A DNA stretch of 5,216 nt from Methanobacterium sp. (GTDB lineage Archaea > Methanobacteriota > Methanobacteria > Methanobacteriales > Methanobacteriaceae). The position numbers were made by a program, and so were the translations under genes. The notes under the pieces are model-generated. The model was given only the letters and a program-made list of their open reading frames with translations. It searched no databases and was not told the origin of the DNA. Positions 1 through 5,216 of the stretch are shown here, piece after piece; within the stretch, counting starts at the first letter, position 1; each line of letters opens with the position of its first letter. The stretch lies in NCBI GenBank assembly GCA_028682985.1, contig JAJRAE010000030.1, positions 1 to 5,216 of the forward strand, given 5' to 3'.

Positions 1-1110
1 GACCGATTTAATGCTGAATGGTTTGCCATATATGTTGAACCTTCATATGGATTCAATTTGAAGCCAGAAGAAAATTTACAGTTAGAAAAGAATTTAGAAC
101 TGGCTGAAGAACTTGATGGAAGAGTATTCCGTTTAACTGGTTCAATATCTAATGAGATTGTATCTTTTGCCAGTTCAAAAAATATAACCCTTATTTTAAT
201 GGGGCATTCAAATAGAACACGACTTCAAGAGATTATAGCAGGTTCTGTAATTAACCAGGTTATTAAGAAAAGTGATGCTCAGATTTTGGTGGTGGAAAAT
301 GAATCCACAAAAAAGGAAGCTAAAAATATTAAAACAGATTTGGAACCCCATGGAATGTGGAAACCCTATGCAGTTAGTTTTTTAAGCATAGGCTTAACAA
401 TTATCATCTGTATGTTGTTAAGGCCCTTTATTGAGGCCATTAACATACCCATGATTTTTATCATACCCGTGGTACTTACCAGCCTGATTTCAGGCAGAAA
501 AGCAGGGATACTTGCATCTTTACTAGCTGTTGCCGCTTTTGATTTCTTTTTTGTCCCTCCGTTTTTCAACTTTTCTGTGGAAGATGTAAGATTCATACCA
601 ACCTTTTTTGTGTTACTCGTTGTGGGTATTATAACTAGTTTACTGGCGGATACAGTAAAAAAGCAAGTAGAGTACACCAGGCAACGTGAAGATTTTATAG
701 CATCGTTATATGATTTAAGCAAAGATTTACTAATTTCACAGGACCAGGATGATATCTTAAAGAAAAGTGCTGAGTATATTTCTGAATCCTTTAATCAAAA
801 TGTTGTCATTCTTTTACCTAAACATGAAAATAATCTGGAAGTTGTTTCCAGTTCCAGGGATAAACCAGATTTCAATGAACATGAAAAGGGAGTGGCTACC
901 TGGGTTTTTGAACATGGAAAAGAAGCAGGTAAAAGCACTGAAACATTATCCTCATCTAAATGGCTTCATGTACCATTGCAGGTTCAAAAGGGTACAGTGG
1001 GAGTTTTATCAATTGCTATTGAGACAAATATTAATAAGGAACAGAAACATTTAATCGAAGCGTTTGCCAGTGTCATTTCTCTGGCATTATCTAATTCTTT
1101 AAATAAATAA
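1..1110 (+). CDS. KdpD-like sensory protein without kinase module (USP–DUF4118–GAF), 5' end cut off by window
   Basis: The reading frame is open from base 1, so the gene starts upstream; the TTG at 58 is internal to a conserved domain. The visible 369 residues match the central part of the potassium sensor KdpD. Residues 1-100 are the end of a USP-like domain (WFAIYVE at 7-13, an LAEEL helix, GHSNR at 68-72, GSV at 81-83, ILVVE at the end). Residues about 122-220 are the DUF4118 membrane domain with four hydrophobic helices and the family signature FFFVPPFFNFSVED. Residues about 238-367 are a GAF domain with the KdpD-type stretch WVFEHGKEAGKSTETL. A normal KdpD continues into HisKA and HATPase domains; this one stops right after the GAF domain, so it cannot phosphorylate a KdpE by the usual route. 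About 200-300 further N-terminal residues, perhaps including the P-loop KdpD domain, are expected off-window. It probably senses potassium, turgor or a nucleotide at the membrane. Family assignment is firm; function is inferred. Confidence 0.88.
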   Translation, partial: DRFNAEWFAIYVEPSYGFNLKPEENLQLEKNLELAEELDGRVFRLTGSISNEIVSFASSKNITLILMGHSNRTRLQEIIAGSVINQVIKKSDAQILVVENESTKKEAKNIKTDLEPHGMWKPYAVSFLSIGLTIIICMLLRPFIEAINIPMIFIIPVVLTSLISGRKAGILASLLAVAAFDFFFVPPFFNFSVEDVRFIPTFFVLLVVGIITSLLADTVKKQVEYTRQREDFIASLYDLSKDLLISQDQDDILKKSAEYISESFNQNVVILLPKHENNLEVVSSSRDKPDFNEHEKGVATWVFEHGKEAGKSTETLSSSKWLHVPLQVQKGTVGVLSIAIETNINKEQKHLIEAFASVISLALSNSLNK

Positions 1111-1125
1111 ATCATCTTTTCCTTT
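1098..1125. terminator. Overlapping convergent T-rich 3' ends of the kdpD-like gene and trkH
   Basis: The two stop codons are separated by a single base (1111), so each transcript must end inside or beyond the opposite gene. Just past the plus-strand stop the sequence is pyrimidine-rich (TCATCTTTTCCTTTG). Past the minus-strand stop it reads TTTATTTATTT. T-rich tracts without a strong hairpin are typical archaeal terminators, so both are plausible ends, but no long uninterrupted T run is present. The assignment is tentative. Confidence 0.3.
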
Positions 1126-2602
1126 GAGTAATATTGTTAATCAATATGGTGATGAATAGTAAAACCGGCCATATTTCCAATCTACCCATCCACATGTCCA
1201 CTATGAATACTATTTTCACTAAATCCGGAGAAGAAGGCACAATAATACCTGAACCAAGACCCACATTACTCAGTCCAGAAGCTACCTCAAATATGACTCT
1301 TGAAATATCCGAATAATAGATCAGGACAATTACAACACTTATTATGTATATCACGAAATAGGTGAATACAAAAGCCCCAGTTATCCTTAATACGTCGTCT
1401 GTTATTTTTAATTCAGTTACATGATGGATTTTTTTGGCCATGACGGCTTTACCTGGAAGAATAAATGATTTAACCTGCCAGGATATTCCTTTTAATAGTA
1501 TTCCGAATCTCAGCCATTTAATACCCCCACCGGTAGATAGAGAACCAGCACCGATTATCATCAGTATGGTGAGTAGAAATGTTCCTAATCCAATCCATTT
1601 AGCCAGTAGATCAGGATAAAATGCTGTTTGCAGCCCGGTGGTTGTTATTGCCGATACCATCTGGAAAAGGGCGTATCTAAAGTTTAGAAGAATATCATTT
1701 CCATACACATGATTTTGATATAAAACTAAAGTTACAAGAATTGTAGAGATAATTATTAGAGAATAAGCAACCTTAGTTTCAATATCTTTAAAATATTCTT
1801 TCCAATTCCCTTTGAGGACTGTGTAGTGTAGAGCAAAGTTGGTAGCTCCGATCATCATCACAATCATAGCTGCTATTTCTATCCAGACGTTGTTGTAGAA
1901 TAATAGGCTGGTATTGTGCATTCCAAATCCGCCGGTGGATAGTGCAGTGAATGCGTGGAATATTGAATCAAATAATGTCATTCCTGCCATTACAAAAAGA
2001 GATATGGCAATTGCGGTGAAGAATAGGTATATATAAACGATTATTCTGGTGGAATGCTTTATACTTGGCCTTAAACGTTCTTCTCTACCTTCTGCAAGAT
2101 AAAGACGCATCACATCAACACCAGTAGATCTTAAAAGGACCAGAAGTAGAAATATTATGCCTAAACCGCCAATCCACTGTGTAAAAGCACGCCAAAAGTT
2201 AATAGTGTAAGAAACAATGTCTAAATTGGCATACATGCTGAATCCTGTTGTCGTAAACCCGGACATGGCCTCAAAATAGGCATTAAGATAGGATAATTCA
2301 CCAGAAAAATAATAGGGCAAAGCACCTAAAGCACATGCTATAAGCCAGATTACAGTTGAAAATATCATGGCACTTTTTAAAGACATTTCAATTTCTGTTT
2401 TAAAAGCTTTAAATAAAACTAAACCCAAAATTCCACTAATAAGAGCCGATACCACAAAAGGAACAACATAACGTGGTTCATTATAAATAAAAGCAACGAT
2501 TAACGGAATTAACATAGCCACTGCCAGAAGTAAGCTTGCCCCACCTATATAATGTAAAATAGTTTTAATTTCCCTTCTGCTTAGTCTATGAACCCTTTGC
2601 AT
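1112..2602 (-). CDS. trkH: Trk/Ktr-type potassium uptake protein TrkH (membrane pore subunit)
   Basis: This 496-residue integral membrane protein imports K+ through a pseudo-tetrameric pore, normally gated by a cytoplasmic TrkA/KtrA ring that binds nucleotides. The four pore-loop repeats are visible: MSGFTTTGF at 113-121, TALSTGGFG at 219-227, SAITTTGL at 317-324 and ASGLSNVGLG at 441-450. The filter glycines are G120, G225, G323 and G448. The domain-3 intramembrane gate is the Gly/Ser-rich GAGSLSTGGGIK at 351-362. MWMGRLEIWPV at 470-480 carries the conserved arginine of the last M2 helix. Two extra N-terminal helices (about 19-38 and 46-66) and the total length fit TrkH better than the shorter KtrB. 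An in-frame TAA directly precedes the ATG, and an AGGT lies 7 bases upstream, so the start is secure. The gene is transcribed away from the lemA/DUF2207 operon behind its own terminator and promoter, and it converges on the KdpD-like gene. No trkA is visible in the window. Confidence 0.95.
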   Translation of the reverse strand: MQRVHRLSRREIKTILHYIGGASLLLAVAMLIPLIVAFIYNEPRYVVPFVVSALISGILGLVLFKAFKTEIEMSLKSAMIFSTVIWLIACALGALPYYFSGELSYLNAYFEAMSGFTTTGFSMYANLDIVSYTINFWRAFTQWIGGLGIIFLLLVLLRSTGVDVMRLYLAEGREERLRPSIKHSTRIIVYIYLFFTAIAISLFVMAGMTLFDSIFHAFTALSTGGFGMHNTSLLFYNNVWIEIAAMIVMMIGATNFALHYTVLKGNWKEYFKDIETKVAYSLIIISTILVTLVLYQNHVYGNDILLNFRYALFQMVSAITTTGLQTAFYPDLLAKWIGLGTFLLTILMIIGAGSLSTGGGIKWLRFGILLKGISWQVKSFILPGKAVMAKKIHHVTELKITDDVLRITGAFVFTYFVIYIISVVIVLIYYSDISRVIFEVASGLSNVGLGSGIIVPSSPDLVKIVFIVDMWMGRLEIWPVLLFITILINNITQRKR

Positions 2603-2609
2603 TTATAAA

Positions 2610-2613
2610 ACCT
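2610..2613 (-). promoter_or_regulatory. Ribosome binding site of trkH
   Basis: The minus strand reads AGGT followed by 7 bases (TTTTATAA begins within the spacer) and then the ATG at 2602-2600. It is a short match to the archaeal Shine-Dalgarno consensus (AGGAGGTG). Together with the in-frame stop immediately before the ATG it fixes the trkH start. Confidence 0.5.
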
Positions 2614-2649
2614 ATTTCACTTGTAATAAAACACTTTTTTTAATATTTT

Positions 2650-2723
2650 AGGTTAAAAACAAGCCAATTAACTATTTAAACCAGAATAGGTGGGCCTAGG
2701 TGTTCATATACTATTTTTAACCT
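2650..2723. repeat. Perfect 10-base inverted repeat in the trkH upstream region
   Basis: AGGTTAAAAA at 2650-2659 is the exact reverse complement of TTTTTAACCT at 2714-2723, with 54 bases between them. If trkH is transcribed from the TATA-like box at 2745-2752, the RNA would begin close to the outer arm and the two arms could pair to close a leader structure. Smaller pairings lie inside: TAGG-CCCA-CCTA and CTATT-(8)-AATAG on the minus strand. The repeat is certain. Whether it acts as an RNA stem, as protein half-sites, or not at all is unknown. Confidence 0.55.
2687..2702 (-). repeat. CACCTA direct repeat, one helical turn apart, in a GC-rich island
   Basis: The minus strand reads CACCTA-GGCC-CACCTA: two identical hexamers offset by exactly 10 bases. 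It is a GC-rich patch within an otherwise very AT-rich intergenic region. It sits inside the 10-base inverted repeat and directly upstream of a second, weaker TATA-like sequence (TTTAAATA, minus strand, 2680-2673). Such spacing is typical of a regulator contacting one face of the DNA. No protein can be named. Confidence 0.35.
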
Positions 2724-2744
2724 CATTAAAGTAGAACTACCTGA

Positions 2745-2758
2745 TATTTATAATTTTC
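2745..2758 (-). promoter_or_regulatory. Candidate archaeal promoter (BRE + TATA box) for trkH
   Basis: On the minus strand GAAAAT (2758-2753, fits the BRE pattern RNWAAW) is followed directly by TATAAATA (2752-2745). This arrangement predicts transcription starting roughly 25 bases downstream, near 2720-2726, giving a leader of about 120 bases before the trkH ATG. The box lies just beyond the upstream operon's terminator, which supports trkH being a separate unit. An alternative TATA-like sequence at 2680-2673 would give a leader of about 50 bases but lacks an A-rich BRE. The call is a pattern match only. Confidence 0.4.
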
Positions 2759-2788
2759 GAATACCCTTTACTTTTCTGGCTAATAAAG

Positions 2789-2806
2789 AAAAAAATCTTC
2801 GGAAGA
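2789..2806 (-). terminator. Oligo-T terminator of the lemA–DUF2207 operon
   Basis: Four bases after the TAG stop of the DUF2207 gene, the minus strand carries the small palindrome TCTTCCGAAGA (2806-2796, a 4-base stem with a 3-base loop). Seven consecutive T follow (2795-2789), then further T-rich sequence. A T run alone is enough for archaeal RNA polymerase to terminate; the tiny stem may be incidental. It separates this operon from trkH, which lies downstream on the same strand. Confidence 0.6.
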
Positions 2807-2809
2807 AAC

Positions 2810-4627
2810 CTAGAAAGCTCCTCCTCCACCCCCACCAAAGCCCCCTCCGACGCCACCTACTCCGCCGAATCCACCGGCTCCGGCTCCGTTTCCTGCATTT
2901 GCAGTGGTCATTCCCGCATTCAGTGTGCTAGAAAGGAATACATAGCCGCCGTAATAATGGAAGAGATAGATGTTGCTGCCTTCCAGCTCGTCTCGGGGCA
3001 GATATAATTCCATAGCTTTACGTACTTTATCGGCCACTCCTAAAGCAGTGGCGTATACCAGATACTTGTTCCATATGGCCACTGATTCTGGAGGATACTC
3101 CTTTATAAGGCTGAAATCCTGGATGTACCTCTTAAAGTTATGCCATTTGGCATCGTATTCCTCCCCATAGGTAGTCCATTGTCCAGCAATTTTCTGGGGC
3201 ATGATGAAGGATATAAGCGCTACTATTCCCAGTATTATGGATGACCACCAGGCCCAGCTTGCAGCAGGCAGTGGATCGGAAAGGGTGAAGTAAAAAACTG
3301 CTATTGCTAATATTACGGCCAGCACGCCAAAAATTTTGAGGTAGTTATCTCCCTTCTTATTGAAAATCTTCTTAAGCACTTCATCATTAAGATAATGTTC
3401 TTTTATATTGTCTTTCCAGCTGTTATAAGTGTCTCTGAAGGATTTTGCACTGCTTTTATCTTTAAGATCCTCTGAAATATAATCCAGAGAGATTAAGCCG
3501 TTTTCCTCATATCCCTTCAGGAAATTTATCACATCTTTTTCAAAATCCCTGAGTTTTGTGTTATCCATCTCCGGGTTTAGTTTAAAAGACATATTTTCTC
3601 TAAGGCCAAGATCTTCCTTGTCAGACTCTCCCTTACTGAAAATAAGATAGTTTCTATTTATTAAATCCATTATGGTGGCTTTAAAACCGTCCATATCTGG
3701 CTCGCCTATTTTTTTGGAAAATCCTGGGCCGCAGATTGCATTGACCACTGCCGGAGGATCATCGGTAGGTGTATCACGTTCGTATTCTGCACTGTAATCA
3801 ATTTTAGGCTCCCTTCCGAAACGGTAGTAAATAATGAAAGGAATTAGACAGGCAAATAGCATTAAAACAGTTAAAATTGAGTATAATATTTCCTTAAATG
3901 TTAGTTCACTCTGGTAATCGTTCTGGACCTGCTCAATCTGGCTTAAACCATCCTGGTTGATTATTATCCCATTGGTAGGGTTGGCTGCAAACTGATTTTT
4001 AGGAATAACCATCCTCACTTCATAGAAATTGCCATTGGGCACGGTTTTACTGGCAATTTGAAGAGTATTTCCCTGCCAGCTGGAACTTTCATTGTAATAT
4101 GGTGGATTCAGCCAATATTTAACTCCGTCACTTGATTTCAGGTGTATATTGGCATTGACCTTTCCAATATCTACTGCCCATCCTTCTCCTACCAATTTGT
4201 ACTGCAATTCAGCTATATCATTATAAAATTTAACCACATGAGTCATGTCATATTCCAAAACGACGTCCACTTCTTTATCAGTTACTGGGCTGGTCATCTG
4301 GGAATCTGAATAAAGATACACCGTGACCCTGTGATAATTACTGTCGTTGGTCTCTACAAACCTTGAATAAGCACCCTGTGTAGAAACTTTAACATTTTGG
4401 AGTTCTTGTGTACCGCTTAAAGGAATATCCCTATATATTCCATTGTAAGTTCCAGAAAAGGTGTAATGGATGGTTTCCTTAACATGGAGGGATCCATCTT
4501 CCTGCAGGAAGAGATCCATATTTATGAATGGTATGCTGTAACTTCTATCGGCTGCGGAAGCGATTCCGGAGCCTGCTGCAATCAGCAGAGTGATGAGAAT
4601 TAAAGTGGATATTAATTTTTTATTCAT
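2810..4627 (-). CDS. DUF2207 (YciQ-like) membrane protein with glycine-rich C-terminal tail
   Basis: This 605-residue protein has an N-terminal signal peptide (lysines at 3-4, hydrophobic core about 5-21, ASA-A-like cleavage near 26). An extracytoplasmic β-rich DUF2207 domain follows (about 27-240) with the family motif GIYRDIPL at 63-70. A membrane helix at about 247-268 ends in positively charged YYRFGREPK. A cytoplasmic region (about 270-428) starts with the typical DDPPAVVNAI and has a small helical domain with DLINRNYLIF. Two more helices lie at about 431-449 and 459-476. A cytoplasmic C-terminal part carries W..FKRYIQDFSL and WNKYLVYATALGVADKV, both characteristic of DUF2207. The last 27 residues are almost all Gly with scattered Ala, Val and Phe, ending GGAF. 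The ATG is the only usable start: the five codons before it hold no start codon and end at an in-frame TAA. It follows lemA by 26 bases and is probably co-transcribed. The RBS (GAGTGG) is weak. Molecular function is unknown. Confidence 0.92.
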   Translation of the reverse strand: MNKKLISTLILITLLIAAGSGIASAADRSYSIPFINMDLFLQEDGSLHVKETIHYTFSGTYNGIYRDIPLSGTQELQNVKVSTQGAYSRFVETNDSNYHRVTVYLYSDSQMTSPVTDKEVDVVLEYDMTHVVKFYNDIAELQYKLVGEGWAVDIGKVNANIHLKSSDGVKYWLNPPYYNESSSWQGNTLQIASKTVPNGNFYEVRMVIPKNQFAANPTNGIIINQDGLSQIEQVQNDYQSELTFKEILYSILTVLMLFACLIPFIIYYRFGREPKIDYSAEYERDTPTDDPPAVVNAICGPGFSKKIGEPDMDGFKATIMDLINRNYLIFSKGESDKEDLGLRENMSFKLNPEMDNTKLRDFEKDVINFLKGYEENGLISLDYISEDLKDKSSAKSFRDTYNSWKDNIKEHYLNDEVLKKIFNKKGDNYLKIFGVLAVILAIAVFYFTLSDPLPAASWAWWSSIILGIVALISFIMPQKIAGQWTTYGEEYDAKWHNFKRYIQDFSLIKEYPPESVAIWNKYLVYATALGVADKVRKAMELYLPRDELEGSNIYLFHYYGGYVFLSSTLNAGMTTANAGNGAGAGGFGGVGGVGGGFGGGGGGAF

Positions 4628-4653
4628 ATTAAGCCACTCTTAATGAGGAAGGG

Positions 4654-5216
4654 TTAAAATTTAACTTCAGGTACTTCTCTTTCTCCTTCAGGTGCTTCAA
4701 AGAATTCTGATTCCTGGAAGTTGAACTGTCTAGCGACCAGGTTACTGGGAACCATCTGAATTTTGTTGTTGTACATCAAGACAGTATCGTTATAGAACTG
4801 TCTGGAGTAGGCGATTTTATCCTCGGTTTCAGATAACTGCCTCTGGAGGTCCTGGAAGTTCTGGCTGGCCTTTAAATCAGGATAGTTCTCTGCAACTGCA
4901 AAAAGAGATTTAAGGGCGCCGGTCAGCATGTTGTTGGCCTCGGCATTCTCCTGCACAGATTGAGCGTTCATTAAATTAGCCCGTGCTTTTGTAACTTTTT
5001 CAAACACGCCTTTCTCGTGGGCTGCATATCCTTTAACCGTCTCCACCAGATTGGGTATCAGATCTGTTCTCCTTTTAAGCTGTACATCGATCTGTGACCA
5101 GGCATTTTTAACCCGATTACGATAATTAATAAGACTGTTATATATTAAAATAAAATATATTACAAGTGCAATTATGATTATAAGTATTATTATACCGATA
5201 ATTAACGTTATTGACA
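4654..5216 (-). CDS. lemA: LemA family membrane-anchored protein, start codon cut by window edge
   Basis: The frame is open from the stop at 4654 to the right edge, giving 186 full codons plus the last two bases (TG) of another. If that codon is ATG/GTG/TTG, the protein is 187 residues, the usual LemA length. On that numbering a very Ile-rich membrane helix covers about 3-25 and is followed by YNSLINYRNRVKNAW. Next come the family hallmark QIDVQLKRRTDLIPNLVETV (42-61) and KGYAAHEKGVFEKV, then a helical bundle region. The canonical ending runs from YNNKIQMVPSNL to a terminal VPEVKF. The GTG at 5046 lies in the middle of the hallmark motif and is not the start. Basic residues after the helix place the bulk of the protein in the cytoplasm. 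LemA proteins have no established biochemical activity; they often sit beside DUF2207 or TPM-domain envelope proteins, as here, where the DUF2207 gene begins 26 bases downstream. Confidence 0.93.
   Translation of the reverse strand, partial: SITLIIGIIILIIIIALVIYFILIYNSLINYRNRVKNAWSQIDVQLKRRTDLIPNLVETVKGYAAHEKGVFEKVTKARANLMNAQSVQENAEANNMLTGALKSLFAVAENYPDLKASQNFQDLQRQLSETEDKIAYSRQFYNDTVLMYNNKIQMVPSNLVARQFNFQESEFFEAPEGEREVPEVKF

Noticed and set aside
58..60. TTG as the start codon of the KdpD-like gene
   Set aside because: The 19 codons before it are open and encode conserved USP-domain sequence (WFAIYVE), and no Shine-Dalgarno sequence precedes it.
366..722. Minus-strand open frame of 118 codons
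   Set aside because: It lies fully antisense to the DUF4118 part of the KdpD-like gene, and its protein is a low-complexity Ser/Lys/Thr-rich sequence with no recognisable domain.
767..1054. Plus-strand 95-codon open frame in another frame
   Set aside because: It overlaps the well-conserved GAF coding sequence, and its translation resembles no family.
1..1110. Stand-alone universal stress protein or frameshifted full-length KdpD
   Set aside because: The USP part is fused in frame to DUF4118 and GAF domains in KdpD order, and no kinase-like sequence follows the stop in any frame.
1134..1619. Short plus-strand open frames (1134-1316 and 1434-1619)
   Set aside because: Both are antisense to conserved pore and gate regions of trkH and have no RBS or domain support.
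2813..2893. CRISPR-like or tandem DNA repeat
   Set aside because: The repetitiveness comes from Gly codons of a coding tail; there are no uniform repeat-spacer units.
2970..3170. Plus-strand 66-codon open frame
   Set aside because: It is antisense to the conserved C-terminal part of the DUF2207 gene and has no independent support.
5044..5046. GTG as the lemA start
   Set aside because: It falls inside the family hallmark motif (LIPNLVETV), and the frame upstream encodes the expected membrane anchor.

Overview
The window looks like part of an AT-rich archaeal genome, most likely a methanogen of the Methanobacterium type. This is an inference from several signs: heavy use of ATA (Ile) and AGA/AGG (Arg) codons, a BRE/TATA-like promoter instead of -35/-10 boxes, a bare oligo-T terminator, and archaeal-style versions of KdpD, TrkH and LemA/DUF2207. 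No rRNA, tRNA, CRISPR array, transposase or phage gene is visible, and coding density is high. The four genes fall into two functional blocks.

Left block (1-2602), potassium. A plus-strand gene, cut by the left edge, encodes the sensory half of a KdpD-type protein: the end of a universal-stress-protein (USP) domain, the four-helix DUF4118 membrane domain and a GAF domain. It then stops, with no histidine-kinase module. Facing it tail to tail, with one base between the stop codons, is a complete minus-strand trkH encoding the membrane subunit of a Trk potassium uptake system. All four selectivity-filter glycines are present. No trkA partner is visible. The pairing suggests that both proteins serve potassium homeostasis, but the sequence does not prove a direct link.

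Middle (2603-2809). This 207-base intergenic region holds an oligo-T terminator for the upstream operon, a BRE/TATA-like promoter for trkH, and an unusual leader. The leader contains a perfect 10-base inverted repeat enclosing a small GC-rich island with two CACCTA direct repeats exactly 10 bases apart.

Right block (2810-5216), cell envelope. A minus-strand two-gene operon reads lemA, then a 605-residue DUF2207 (YciQ-like) membrane protein with a signal peptide, an extracytoplasmic domain, three transmembrane helices and a glycine-rich C-terminal tail. lemA runs to the right edge and is probably missing only the first base of its start codon. LemA and DUF2207 proteins are often neighbours, and their biochemical role is not established.

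The most interesting points are the kinase-less KdpD with a c-di-AMP-type USP motif next to trkH, and the possibly structured trkH leader. I see no clear evidence of a wholly new system.
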